Shown one piece after another: positions 13,491 to 26,992 of a DNA stretch of 64,000 bases. The notes beneath the pieces are model-generated. The model had not been told where the DNA came from, ran no database searches, and worked only from the letters and a program-made list of their open reading frames with translations. The position numbers and the translations under genes are program-made. How positions within the stretch are numbered: the stretch's first letter is position 1; every line of letters begins with the position of its first letter. The stretch spans positions 3,960,340 to 4,024,339 of the forward strand of contig NC_061863.1 in assembly GCF_907164915.1 (NCBI RefSeq). Reading direction: 5' to 3'. This DNA comes from Impatiens glandulifera. Taxonomy: Eukaryota; Streptophyta; Magnoliopsida; Ericales; Balsaminaceae.

Positions 13491-13975
13491 ATGGTTCATA
13501 TTTTTCTTCAAACTCAGAAGATAGTGATTCAACCGACAAGAATCAATAAGTGAAGATTTCAAACCCTAATTTGACTATCAGCGAAGGATCGTCGTCTTCA
13601 AACTCAGATCAAGAAACAGAGATTCGATTGAAGAGGAGAATGGCGAACAAGAGGAAATGCAACACCGATCCACTACTTCTTCAAAATGGAGACATCACAG
13701 GTGCAATAATTACTAATTCTATACTAACAAGATCTCATTACTATGAGTGGTGTACAAGTATTAGACTAGCATTGGAGGCAAAAATGAAGCTCGGATTCAT
13801 CGACGGATCTTGTAAGATGCCACTAGATGTAGATGGAGTAATGCAATGGAAGCTAGTGGATGCTATGGTGAGAAACTGGATAATGAACACTATGGATCAA
13901 AACCTGAAAATTCATTTCCAGAATGCTGTAACTGCTCAACAACTATGGAAAGATATTCGAAGTACATATGAAGGT

Positions 13976-14344
13976 TGTTAGGATTTGTATCTCCCAAATC
14001 CGGCCAGCTTGAAACAATCTGTAAAAAACACTAGAAAGAAGAACACAAGAACACACAGATTTATAGTGGTTCACTCAAATTGAGCTACATCCACTTCAGC
14101 CACCACCAGATTTCACTATGAAAAAGAAGAAGGAATACAGAGTTTTGGCCTCACACTTTATCTCTCTAGAATTCTGTCTACACAATGTAAACCCTTAATA
14201 ATTACATATTTATAGGGTAAACATTCAGGTAATAAACCTAAATAACTTTGGTCAGACCCAAGCCCAAAACTAAAAAAGATAAACCCAATAAACTCTAATT
14301 AACAATGTAGAGTTTATTATAAGTGTAGACTCCATAACTCAACA
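13976..14344 (-). repeat. 3' LTR of copia element B
   Basis: 369 bp, read on the plus strand from TGTTAGGATTTGTATC to CATAACTCAACA, so it has the usual TG...CA ends. Confidence 0.93.
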
Positions 14345-14406
14345 ATCTCCCACTTGGAGACTAACTTCATCATCTCTCGATCGGTAGTGGATTTCCATTC
14401 GGTGTC

Positions 14407-17400
14407 TTAATGAAGAAGACCAACTGATGTTGCACACAACTTCAGTTTCTCATTTGTCACAGTTTTCGTCAACATATCAACTGGATTCTCACTCCCGGGA
14501 ATCTTCTCAAGAGTTAATACTCCATCTTCTAAAGCTGACCGGATGAAATGATAACGAACCTGTATATGCTTCGTCCTGCCATGATAAACAGGATTGTTTG
14601 CCAAATGAATGGCACTCTGACTGTCGCATCGCAACACACTTCCCTCATAGTCTTGACCCAATTCTCGCAAAAAGGGTTGTAACCACATCATCTCCTTAGC
14701 AGCTTCTGTCACAACAACATACTCTGCCTCACAACTAGAAAGAGCAACAATCTTCTGCAATTTTGATACCCAACTGATTGCATTACCTCCCAGAGTATAA
14801 ATGTACCCTGTTGTGCTCTTCCTACTATCAACATCACCACCATTGTCAGCATCAACATATCCTTCTAAACCCATATTAGACTTTCGAAAACACAAAGCGA
14901 GACCCGTACTTCCTCTTAAGTATCGTAGTATCCACTTTACTACTTCCCAATGTTGTCTACCCGGGTTGCTCATGAATCTGCTAACAACTCCCACTGCATG
15001 TGCTATGTCTGGTCTTGTGCAAACCATCGCATACATAATACAACCAATGGCAGAGGCATACGGAACAGTGGCCATGTAATTTTTCTCCTCCTCTGTTGAA
15101 GGCGACTGATCTTTAGATAGTCTGAAGTGTCTAGCTAAGGGGTAGTAACTGGTTTTGCATTATACAAGTTGAACCTGCTAAGAACTTTTTTCACATATTC
15201 TTCTTGTGAAAGCTTGAGAACTTCTTCATCCCTGAAAATTCTCATCCTAAGGATTTGTTTAGCAGCACCCAAATCCTTCATTGCAAACTTTTCAGACAAC
15301 TCTTTCTTGAGCTTGTTAATCTCATACAAGCTTGCTCCAGCAATCAACATGTCATCAACGTAGAGAAGAAGAATAATGTACGATTTATCAAATCTCTTGA
15401 TATAGCAGCAATGATCAGCTTCACACCTCAAAAATTTGTTACTTTTCATGAAGCTATCGAACTTCTTGTACCATTGCCTTGGAGCCTGTTTCAAACCATA
15501 CAGACTCTTCTGAAGCTTACACACAAGCTCATATTTTCCTTTGATTTCAAATCCTTCTGGTTGTCGCATATAAATTTCTTCATCTAGATCACCATGAAGA
15601 AAAGTAGTTTTGACATCCATTTATTGAAGATAAAGGTCTTCTTTCACAATCAAACTCAAAATAGTTCTAATTGTCAGCAATTTAACAACTGGAGAGAAGA
15701 TTTCATTGTAGTCAATACCTTCTTTCTGTTGAAATCCTTTCACAACCAACCTTGCCTTGTATCTCATGGTTTTATCATGTTCTTCTTTAATCCTGAAGAT
15801 CCATTTGTTGTGAAGTGCTTTCTTTCCCTTTGGTAGCTCAGTGAGCTCCCAAGTCTGATTCAACATCAAAGAGTCCATATCATCTTTCATCGCAGACTCC
15901 CACTTAACCGATTCATCAGATTGTATTGCTTCCTCATAGCATTCAGGTTCACCTCTATCTTTCAACAAGATATAGTTCAGAGATGGAGACCACCTCTCAA
16001 CTGGTTTTCGATTTCTTGACGATCTTCTCAACTGTATAACCGGTGTTTGCTGATTTACCTCTGGAGCCACGTTCTCAACGATTTCATCTTCAACAACACA
16101 TTGTTCTTCTTCGACAGTCGGTATATATTCAGCTGAAAAATCTCTTAAATCGACTATACTAGTCTCTTTCAACTTGGAATCATCATCTGATGTCTTCCCA
16201 ACACAATCTTTGTAGAGAACCTGTTCATTGAAGATAAAATTTCTGCTACGAATGATCTTCCGATTTTGATTATCCCAGAAACGATAGCCAAACTCGATAT
16301 CACCATAGCCAATGAAAAAACATTTATTAGACTTTGGATCAAGTTTGCTCCTATCACATTCATTAATATGAAAATATGATAAACAACCAAACACTTTCAA
16401 ATAAGAAAGGTTTACCTTTTTATTGCTCCAGACTTCTTCAGGAATTTTGAATTCAAGAGGAACAGAGGGTCCCCTATTTATCAAATAGGCAGCAATATTA
16501 ATAGCTTCTGCCTAGAAGGTTTTAGGCAGCCCTGCATGCAATCTCATGCTTCTAGCGCGCTCGTTCAATGTTCGATTCATTCGTTCAGCTACTCCATTCT
16601 CTTGAGGCGTTCGGGGAACAGTCTTCACCATACTGATCTCATTCACAGCACAATATTCTTTGAAATCTAGATTGATATATTCACCTCCATTGTCGGATCT
16701 CAAGTACTTAACTTTCTGATTTGTTTCATTTTCAACCAAAGCCTTCCACTTCTTGAAAATATCAAATACTTCAGACTTGTGCTTCATAAAGTAAACCCAT
16801 ACTTTTCTTGTTGAATCATCTATAAAAGTCACATAGTAGTATGATCCGCCAATAGAAGAAACAGGTGCAGGTCCCCACACATCAGTGTGTACCAACTCTA
16901 GTCTTTCTTTCTTGAGCTTCTTCCCAATCTTTAAGAAACTCACCCGTTTCTGTTTTCCAAGAATGCAGTTTTCACATAACTGATGTTCAACAGACTTCAG
17001 TTCTGGAATCTGTCCATTCTTCAAAAGAATTTTCATCCCTTTTTCACTCATATGGCCCAACCTGCAATGCCACAACTCACTATTCTTCGAGTCATCAACT
17101 ACAGCAGTAACTGTTTCTCTACAAGTTGAAGTCGTGTATAACGTTCCAGTTTTATGACCTCGAGCAACAACAATTGCTCCTTTAGTCACCTTCCACGCAC
17201 CATTTCCACAACTGAAATTGTGACCTTCTTCATCAAGTTGTGTAACATAAATCAGATTGCGCATTAAACCTGGAATGTGTCTCACCTTATTAATCTTCCA
17301 AACAGAACCATTTGCCATCTTCAATTTGATGTCACCAATGCCAACAATATCCAGTGGCTCACCATCTGCGAGATAAACTTTCCCACCGTTTCCAGCCACA

Positions 17401-18323
17401 TAATTCTCCATTAATTCTTTGTGAGCAGTGGTGTGGAAAGACGCTCATGAGTCCAAAACCCATGAATCTATCGGGCTATCAACACATAGAAGTAACGCAT
17501 CAGTGACAGATTCTGTAACAACGTTGGCTGCATCATTTTTAGCATCACCGTTTTTCTTTGGTGCTTTGCAATTCCTTTTCAGATGACCTTGTTTACCACA
17601 ATTCCAGCACTCAAATGTCCTCCCAGACTTGGACTGACTCCTCTTGCTCCTTAACATAGATCTGCTCTTACCTCGGTTGAAATTTCTATCATTACCTCTT
17701 CCCCTGTTTTCCACATTCAGAGCAGAACCTTTGAATGTTTCACTAGAATCAATTTTACGAACCTCTTCAGCAAAAATACGATCTCTAACTTCAACAAATT
17801 TCAGTTTAGCATTTCCAACTGAATTACTAATTGCTGCCCTCATAGGTTCCCAACTATTTGGTAGAGATGCTAACAAAATTAGGGCACTAACTTCATCCCC
17901 AAAATCAATCTCAAAAGATAGCAGTTGATTCACAATTGTATTGAATTCATTCAAATGAGTAGTGACAGAAGTACCATCAACCATTCTTAAGTAAAAGAGT
18001 CTTTTCATTAAGTGTACCTTGTTGTTAGCAGATGGTTTCTCATACATATCAGAAAGAGCTTTCATCAGACCCATGGTGGTTTTCTCCTTTGCTACATTGT
18101 GAGCAACCGTCTTGGCTAGCGTCAATCGGACAACTTCTAAAACCTGTCTATCAAGGAGTTTCCATTCAGCTTCATCCATCTTCTCTGGTTTCTCACTCAA
18201 AGGAACATGAAGCTTCTTTCCATAGAGATAATCTTCAATCTGCATTCTCCAGAAGGCATAATCTGTCCCATCAAATCTTCCAATCTCATGTCCTATACTG
18301 TTCTCACTTGCCATTGTTTCCAA
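14407..18323 (-). pseudogene. gag-pol of copia element B, nearly intact but with four breaks
   Basis: From the ATG at 18323 one frame runs about 1,300 codons to 14407, the usual length for this lineage. In order it shows gag (METMASENSIGHEIGRFDG), a CCHC knuckle CWNCGKQGHLKRNC, a protease block, the pre-integrase HCRLGHMSEKG, an integrase core with HTDVWGPAPV and RSDNGGEY, an RT with LLLYVDDMLIAG, and RNase H with SSCEAEYV. The frame is broken by a TGA at 17445-17447 inside the protease active-site motif, a TAG at 16512-16514 in the integrase, a TAA at 15621-15623 in the RT, and a one-base frame change near 15135. Each looks like a single point event. The copy is therefore dead, though more recently active than A or C. 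Confidence 0.93.
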
Positions 18324-18343
18324 TGCTCAGATCTAGCCTAGCT

Positions 18344-18355
18344 GCTCTGATACCA
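18344..18355 (-). other. Primer-binding site of element B
   Basis: On the minus strand the bases next to the 5' LTR read TGGTATCAGAGC after a two-base spacer, complementary to initiator tRNA-Met. Confidence 0.9.
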
Positions 18356-18357
18356 GT

Positions 18358-18727
18358 TGTTAGGATTTGTATCTCCCAAATCCGACCAGCTTGAAACAAT
18401 CTGTAAAAAACACAAGAAAGAAGAACACAAGAACACACAGATTTATAGTGGTTCACTCAAATTGAGCTACATCCACTTCAGCCACCACCAGATTTCACTA
18501 TGAAGAAGAAGAATGAATACAGAGTTTTTGCCTCACACTTTATCTCTTTAGAATTCTGTCTACACAATGTAAACCCTTAATAATTACATATTTATAGGGT
18601 AAACATTCAGGTAATAAACCTAAATAACTTTGGTCAGGCCCAAGCCCAAAACCAAAAAAAGATAAACCCAATAAACTCTAATTAATAATGTAGAGTTTAT
18701 TATAAGTGCAGGCTCCATAACTCAATA
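18358..18727 (-). repeat. 5' LTR of copia element B
   Basis: 370 bp copy of the LTR. Its plus-strand right end is CTCAATA where the other copy has CTCAACA, a C-to-T change that hides the terminal CA. Confidence 0.93.
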
Positions 18728-21700
18728 AAGGCAACAACGGACCAAGACGTTTTCAGTTAAGGGAAGGATATATCCACTATTCAACAAGGTACTTCTGATA
18801 TTGTTGAGCATTATTTCAAAGTTAAATTGATTTGGGAGGAAACTGCACATTTGAAGCCAGCAAGAAAGTGCAACTGTGATAGATCAGATGTTGTCAACTG
18901 TTATGGATGTAAGTTTGTAAGTGAAGTAGCGCAAGATGTTAAAGAAGCAAAGTTGCTTCAGTTTCTGATGGGAGTAAATGACTCTTATGAACATGTCGTG
19001 GATAATATGTTAGCCTATGATCCATGACCTTCAGTTCATAAGGCATTTACTATTCTAGTTAATGTTGAAACTAAGAGGAATATTAGCATATGTAAAGGAG
19101 AATACACTACAATGATGGTGAAAGAGAAGACAGAATTGAACAACAAGAATCAGAAAATTGAAGGAAGTTCAAAATTACCTGCTAAAAAATTCAAACCTTA
19201 CAAGAACTCTATCTACACTCACTGTGGATTAAAAGGTCACATAAAAGAAGGTTGTTTCAAATTGCTTGGATATCCAGAGTGGTTCAAACAATCAAGAAAA
19301 AAACAGGTTGCTGTCAACACAACAAATGTGGAAAATTCTCCATTGGATGACATTGAAGAACATGTAGAGGTTACTGGAACGGAATATAAACAGTTCAAAG
19401 AATGGTGTAAGTCAAATTCAAAAGGAAAAGGGAAGGTAGCAGTAGGAACTTCAGAGTATAGTGCAGGTAAGTACACTAAAATTCTAACCTGTTATGATTC
19501 TTGTTATGCATTTACATTTGAACACAGTATGAGCACATATCATGATGATAACAATGACATAATGTGGCTGATAGATTCAGGAGCAAGCAGTCATGTTTGC
19601 AATACTAGAAAACTGCTCATTAATATTATAAAACTTGAGAAAGTAAGGATCCTATATTTAGCGGATGGATCAATTAAAAAAAATAGTTGAATTAGGAGAT
19701 ATGAAACTAAATGAAAGATTAGTGCTAAAAGATGTCATGATAACAAAAGACTTCCAATACAATTTAATATTAGTAGAAAAATTGATTAAATATGAGAACA
19801 TGATGTGCATATTTGATGAAGATGAATGTATTTTGCAGGACCGTAAATTGGTCAACAAATTTCAGCTTGGGAAGAAAATTGGAAATTTGTTTTTCTCTTC
19901 TCTTCGTTATTGTTCTACAGACATTTCTCATAGTAGTTCTACTGAATTTTCATCTTCTGTTATTGATTGTATTAGAATGCATAATAGATTTGGTCATCAA
20001 TCTCCTAAAGTCATGAATAATGTCTACCCTGGTTTGAGAAATAAGATACACCATTGTGAAGTTTGTTCCATTTCAAAAATGTCAAGATTGCCTTTTCCTG
20101 ATAGTTGTTCTGTTTCAAAAAAAATGTTTTGAACTTATTCATGTTGACCTTTGGGGACCTTATATGGAACCTTCAATAATTCAAGTTTCTTATATGTTAA
20201 CCATAGTAGATGATTATAGTAGATGCACTTGGATTTTTCTTCTCAAAGATAAAACATGTGTATTTGAAAACATGAAAAATTTTATTACTTTGGTGAAAAA
20301 TCAATATGAATCTTCAGTTAAAATAGTAAGAAGTGATAATGGTACTAAATTTATAAATTCAAAATTCAATATATTTTTTAATTCTTTAGGTATCATTCAT
20401 CAAAAACTTGTGCTTATTTTCCAAAACAAAATGGTGTTGTGGAGAGAAAACATAGACACTTGATTAATGTGGCAAGGTCATTGATGAATCAATCCAAACT
20501 TCATATTAAATTCTGGTTTTTCTCTCTTCTTACTGCAACTTATTTAATTAATAGAATGTCATCTTCATTTTTGGATTTTAAAACACCATATTTTATGCTA
20601 CATCAAGATAACTGTTCATATAATCATCTTAAAGTTTTTGGATGTTTATGTTACATTGCAAATGTTTTGCCGCATAAAACCAAATTTGAAGATCGTGGCA
20701 TTAAATGTATTTTTATTGGTTATCCATCTGATCAAAAAGGCTATTTAGTTTATGAAATTAATAACGGTATTGTTACTATTTCGAGAGATGTTGTTTTTTA
20801 TGAAGATATATTTCCATATCAAAATATAACTGACAATTCACATTATACAATATCTGCTCCAAATAGTTGTGAATCATCTATTATTTTTTATAATGAAATA
20901 CATTTTGATGATGATAAAACACATGAAGTTATTTCTGACAGTCCACTTGATTTGCTTGAACATTCTTCTCAATCTGACTTACAATTATCTGATGACCAAC
21001 CTGTTTTATCAACTGATCATATTGTTACTTTACCTAATTCAATTGATTCTCATCATGTTTATCAAAATAGAAGAAGTACTAGGGAAAAACATTCACCCTC
21101 CTAGTTGAAAGATTTTGAAATAAATCATGTTGAGATTGAATCCACAAATTCCAGTAAATACACCCCTAACACTTATCCTTTTATAAATTCTCTATTAGAC
21201 TGTGAATACATTAATTTTCTTTCTAATGTTGATCATACTTACACATCACAATCATTTTTAGAGGCTTCACAAAATTCTGATTGGATTCAAGCCATGACAC
21301 GTGAGCTAGAAGCTCTAAAACATAATCATACTTGGGAAATTACAACTTTACCAAAAGGAAAAAAGGCCATTGGTTGTCGCTGAATTTTCAAAATAAAGTT
21401 AAATTTTGTTGGCAGTTTAAACAAATGTAAGGCACATTTAGTAGCTAAAGGTTTTAATCAAAAAGATGGAATTGATTTCCATCAATGTTTTGCACCTGTT
21501 GCTAAAATAGTTACAGTTTGTTTTTTAATTGCACTTGCTGCCTCTAAACGATGGCATTTACATCACATTGACATCAATAATGCTTTTCTTCATGGCAATC
21601 TTGATGAGGAAATTTATATGAAACTTCCTGAGGGTGTACATTCTGATTAAAAAAAACCTGTTTGTAAACTAAATAAAAATTTATATGGTTTAAAATAGGC

Positions 21701-22768
21701 TTCAAGACAATGGCATGCTGAAATTTCTTTAAGTCTGACTACAATAGGATTTATTAAATCAAAACATGATCATTGTCTTTATATTAAACATTCTAAATCT
21801 AGTATCACTGTTTTGCTCATATATGTTGATGATTTTCTTATTGCTGGAAATGATTTGACTGAAATTTCTTTGGTAAATAATTTTATTGATTCTAAATTTA
21901 CCATAAAAGACCTTGGGAAAGCCAAGTTCTTTCTTGGTCTTGAAATTGCACAAACCAATAATGGTTTTTGTGTTAATCAAAGGAAATACATTCTCGATCT
22001 TATTGGTGATGTTGGTCTTATGGGTTGTAAACCAACTAAAATACCCATGATCAAAGGCATTAAATTTTCCAATGATCATGAGAATATAATGGCAGATCCT
22101 TCTAAATATAGGAGACTTATTGGGAGATTGTTATATCTTAATTATACTAGACCAGATATTACATTTGTTGTACAACAATTGTCTCAATTTGTTAATCAAC
22201 CAATGAATTGTCATTGGGAAGCAGCTTTACATTTGGTTAAATATTTAAAGGGTTCAATCTCTTTGGGACTGTTTTTTCCATTTGATAATTCACTACATAT
22301 TGATGCATTCTCTGATTTTGATTGGGGTTCATGTCTAGAAACAAGAAAATCATTATCAGGTTATTGTATCATGTTTGGAAATTCAGTTATCTCTTGGAAA
22401 ACAAAAAAACAACCCACTGTATCTCGTTCTTCAGTCGAGGCCGAGTATCGTAGCTTAGCTGTGACAGTTTGCGAGATTAAGTGGCTTTCCTATCTTATTA
22501 ATGATTTCCGAATTATTCTTCAATTACCCATTACATTACATTGTGATAATCAGGCAGCCATTCATATTACAGAAAATCCTGTATTTCATGAGCGGACAAA
22601 ACATTTAGACATCGATTGTCATGTAGTTCGAAATCAATTTTTATCTGGTTTTATAAAATTGCAGCACATATCCACTAAATTGCAGATTGCTGATATTTTT
22701 ACAAAGGCTTTGGACTATCCACAATTCATCTTTGTTCGATCGCAATTGTTTTTACAAGATGTGCATCT

Positions 22769-22778
22769 TGAGGGGGAG
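22769..22778 (+). other. Polypurine tract of element A
   Basis: TGAGGGGGAG abuts the right LTR, the usual position for priming plus-strand DNA synthesis. Confidence 0.8.
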
Positions 22779-23077
22779 TATCAAGCTAAATGATCAAGAA
22801 GATTTGTAAATTTGTAATTGTAATACAAATTAATAAGTATATGTTAATATTTTAATATAATGTTTTAAGTTGATTGAAATTGTAATATATGTAAAGTGTA
22901 AGGGTTATTTGTTAGTTTAGTAAAACTAATTTGGGGGTTTTAGCCTATTAACACTTTGTAACTTTGATAACCGATTGACCAATGAAGTTGATAAGTTTTA
23001 TCTGCCTTCTCTCTACGATTTGCTTTCGATTTGCTTTCTTGATTAATTTAGCAAAGTGATCTTGCTGGATTTGTTCA
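22779..23077 (+). repeat. 3' LTR of copia element A
   Basis: 299 bp, TATCAAGC to TTGTTCA, followed at once by the ACATT target duplication. It is longer than the left copy because of an 11-bp tandem duplication at about 23018-23039. Confidence 0.92.
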
Positions 23078-25363
23078 ACATTCTTATTTAGGTATTGAAA
23101 CTGAAATCGAAGTATTATATTAATTTTAAACTGAAATTAAGATTCTAAAATTTATAGTGAACTCACATGTTTTAATGTTTCATTTTTTCATGAGTAAGAT
23201 TGATGATAACATCAATTCTCCTCCTAATAATACTAAGTACCAACTCTTCTAGAGTTTGAAATTAAGATTCTTAAATTGAAATTAAATTAAATATTAAGTT
23301 CATTTTAGCATGATTGCTATTTCAATTTTTAACTGTTCTCAAAATTTCTAAAATTCCAAGCCCATTAATTCGCATTTTAAAATTAGGGCTATGAAATTTC
23401 ATATAATAAATTAAAGGTGTTTTATTATTCTAGTATTGAAAAAACAATTCTGGTCCATTTTTAGTTTAAATTTGTACAACAATTTGTGGTCTTCTTGGAC
23501 CAAAATAAATTTGCTGAATAAAAAGCATAAATATTCTCAAATATTGCACATCATATTCTAAAATTTAATCTTAAAATATATTTTAACTGATTATAAAAGA
23601 AAAAATCATTTAAAAATATAATTTAATCATTATCAAATAATAATATATGTTTACCAAACAAATTAGGCAAATTGCATCCCCTACCAAACCATATACACAT
23701 GCAGGTTAGGTTTTGTTATAGGAGGAAGTCAACATCTGCTTTGTTTGGTTTGATTTTTCACTATAATCAAACAATTTTCCCTCTTTTTAGGGTTGATTAT
23801 TCTAATGAGATATAATAAACAAACAAGGCTATAACTTAAACATCAATGTCAACATTTACATGAGCAAGATTAGTTTTTTTTCACTTCTTTAGTGATATGA
23901 AATTGTTCTTTTTTAGAATTTTGAATTGGAGATTTGAACTAACTTTGTTATGAATAATGTCATATTCTTAATATTGCTAAGTCTAAAATTATTTGTGATG
24001 TCCCTACTTTTGACAAATGACAGTAAATATAAACCCTTTATAAAAGTGATGTTAATAGATTATAAAAAATTGATGGATATTTATTGAGTTTTAGTTGTGT
24101 TTAACGTTACACTATTATTTTAAATATTTTTTTATCATCTTCTTCATCTTGATTAGGTAACAAAGAAAATATAATATTAAATATTATGATAACATTATTA
24201 AGGTTTGAAAACCAACCCCACATAAGAAAATAGGCAAAAGTTGAAAACAAACCACAAAACTAAAGAAAATACAACTAAAACGAATTACCTAGTCTTTTTT
24301 TAAAATAATAAATATTTCTTCAACATTCATTTCATTAAAATAATATATAAAAGAAATAATAAGTTTAAGAAAGAAATTGGAAAGATAAATTATACCCAAC
24401 AACCTTGCTAAAATCAAGATTTGGAAAATTCGGACTAAAATCAAAACTCTAATAAAAACAGACTAAAATGTCTTCACGACCAAAGCAAAACCACGATGCC
24501 TAATGAAAATCGCAAAAGATTCATATCACTAAACATGAAATAAGCCAATCAAGACAATGTAATAATTAGGTTCCGATTAGACGGACTCAAACCTGAAATA
24601 TAAGGATTAAGACGAGTCTGGATGAGTTTAATCATCATTTCCTTAAAAAAAATAAAAAAAAAATTTCACAATTTAATTAAAGTTTTCCATCCTCGTCTCC
24701 CCTATAGGTGGTACAAAAAAAAAACTTTGAAAATTTTATTTTACTTCTATTATTAATGTTATTTTCTTTCTCTCAAACCACATTACCAAATAATAAGGGT
24801 CAGTTCTTTTCAACTCGTTCTATCATTAGTGTTATAACCCAATAAACATAATAATATATATTTTAGAATTTTTTTTTTTCAAATATCAGGATCAAACCAT
24901 TTTTTCTTAAATAAATTTATGATTTAGTTATTTTTTTTATCGAATCAATTAAGTTTAGTTCGAATCCAGGTTATTTTAAAAAATAATTATTTACAGTAAT
25001 TTTTTGAGGAGACATAAATTTTTTTTGATAAAAATATAGTATTAATATATAATGGTAAAATAAAAATATATATATAATATTTTAATTAATATATTGAATT
25101 ATGTGATTAAAGAAAAAAAATAAAATCACTATCCTTTTAGAATAAATAAATTTGATTGTTAATTTCCAAGTTTATAGTACACCAATTTGTTTTTAAAAAT
25201 GTTTAAATTAAAAATATTATATGCTTGATTTAGTTCAAATAGTATTATAATTAATTTATTAAACAAATCATTTATGTCTCATTAACAAATCCTAACGGTC
25301 TGGTGGCGGCCCGCCCATCTAACACAGTCACACGGGTTAGTAGTATTTTTATGAACGTGATAT

Positions 25364-25817
25364 ACACCAACCACGTGACACTACCATACCCTCAATTTAT
25401 TTATTTATTTTTATATTTTTTTCTCTCTTAAAGGGCTGTTTGGCAAGTGAATTTTTTCACAATCTTTTTTCATTTCTTACATCAAGTCTAATATTTTTTA
25501 ATCAATTTTTTTATATTTTAAATACTTATTTATAATTAAATTTTATCCTTGCATTCATTGTCATATTATTATTATTATTATTAATTACACCAACCACGTG
25601 ACACTACCATACCTTCTATTTATTTATTTTTATATTTTTTCTCTCTTAAAAGGCTGTTTGGCAAGTGGATTTTTTCACAATCTTTTTTCATTTCTTACAT
25701 CAAGTCTAATATTTTTTAATCAATTTTTTTATTTAAATTGTTCTTATATTTTAAATAATTATTTATAATTAAATTTTATCCTTACATTCATTGTCATATT
25801 AATATTAATATTATTAG
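25364..25817 (+). repeat. Tandem duplication of about 225 bp, each copy starting with a G-box
   Basis: Copy 1 starts at 25364 and copy 2 at 25587, both with ACACCAACCACGTGACACTA. They remain collinear through GGCTGTTTGGCAAGTG, a TTTCATTTCTTACATCAAG stretch and TTTATCCTT to TCATTGTCATATTA. Copy 2 has a small insertion (TTTAAATTGTTC). CCACGTGACA is a G-box core bound by bZIP and bHLH factors, but nothing ties it to a nearby gene; F3H starts 2.2 kb further on. Confidence 0.85.
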
Positions 25818-26992
25818 TTCCACTTCAACCCTCAAAATACATTAATAATTAAAATATAATAAATTTTATTTATACTTATTTATTTTAATATATTTAATTT
25901 TGAAGTTAGGGTTTGAATTTTAAAATTTATCATATTAGTTAAAGTGAAAAAAATGAATAAGAGGTCAAATATCTCTTTCATGATTATTTTAAAAAAATAT
26001 ATATTTTCTTTAAAGAAAGTTAATGTATTAAAAATGATAAATTATTTAAGGACAACGAAAAAATAGAATATTAATAAATAAATAAATTACTTAATAGATT
26101 ATCGAGCTTGTAAGTATTCGAGCGATTAACTCTGATCCCTAATTTTTTGAAATAATTGTCAGAAAACGTCATAATAATAGCATTATAAATGATAATGATT
26201 ACGATCATTTAAAGTTAACGACTTCTCTCACAAACAATAATTATAATTGGGATGATTACCCAAATATGTGAGTCTCTAAACCGTATCAATCCAAATTTCT
26301 GAACCACTAAAAAAAATTATTTGAGTTTTTAATTCGTTAAATTTTTATAATAAATTTTTTTAAATTTAATATTCTTTTTTAAATAAAATTATTTTAGTTG
26401 ATGTTAAAAGAAATATATGATATGAAAAAATAATTAATACAAATTATTATTTATTTAATCATATATTTATCTCTATATATAAATAGTATTTTAAAAAAGT
26501 TGAAGATATATATTTTTTTTTTAAATAATTATATATTAAACATAATAATATAAACATTATTAAAAATACCATAAACAAGAAAACAACAATTGCATACATG
26601 TTTATTTAGTTATTTTTGGAAAATTAATTAATTTTTAAATATCAAAAATTAAACTACATAATAATAATGTAAACAAAATCAAAACAATTGAATAAAAATC
26701 TATAAATTAAATAATATAACATATTTATAATAATTATATATTTTTTTTAAATCAAACAATCTTGTCATTATTTATGAGTGATCCTAAAAATCTATAATAA
26801 TGAGTAACGAAATAAAACAAATTTGTCGGATTTTTTTTACCAAATATTCTAAGCAGTAGTAAAAATTATCATTGACCGAAGATTGTAAACAACCCTCTAG
26901 ATGATAATTAATAATCTACAAATATTTTGAGCGACAATAAAAATTATCCTTGACCGAGGGTTACAAACAACACCGGAAAATGTTCTCTCAAA

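Larger units (their letters stand above)
13976..18727 (-). mobile_element. Ty1/copia retrotransposon B (Tork/TNT1-like), nested in element A gag
   Basis: Direct LTRs at 13976-14344 and 18358-18727 flank one minus-strand gag-pol frame. AAGGT at 13971-13975 and AAGGC at 18728-18732 are the target duplication, differing at one base. Removing the element and one duplication rejoins the gag frame of element A (…STYEG then NNGPRRF), which fixes the insertion point. The minus-strand order is LTR, primer-binding site, gag, protease, integrase, RT, RNase H, purine tract (14346-14352 on the plus strand), LTR. By eye the LTRs differ at about 12 positions plus one indel. Confidence 0.95.
13550..22793 (+). 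pseudogene. gag-pol relic of copia element A (split by element B)
   Basis: The gag start is at 13550-13975 and resumes at 18733 after element B. In order: gag with a CCHC-like knuckle (about 19219-19251, first Cys pair altered to a His-Cys), a protease block with LIDSGASSHVCN at 19570-19605, a pre-integrase and integrase core (20100-20460, with HVDLWGPY and VRSDNGTKF), the RT (about 21240-22040, with LLIYVDDFLIAGND at 21810-21851) and RNase H (22290-22770, with SVEAEYRSLA). At least eight breaks are visible, including stops at about 19026, 19688, 21102, 21381, 21648 and 21697 and several frame changes between 18745 and 20460. It cannot make a polyprotein. Confidence 0.9.
13191..23077 (+). mobile_element. 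Ty1/copia retrotransposon A, decayed, with element B nested inside
   Basis: Two direct LTRs (13191-13478 and 22779-23077) enclose a plus-strand gag-pol relic. ACATT at 13186-13190 and again at 23078-23082 is the 5-bp target duplication. A primer-binding site follows the left LTR and a purine tract precedes the right LTR. After removal of element B (4.75 kb) the element is about 5.1 kb, normal for a copia element. The LTRs differ by about seven substitutions plus one 11-bp duplication. The LTR starts with TA rather than the usual TG. Confidence 0.93.
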
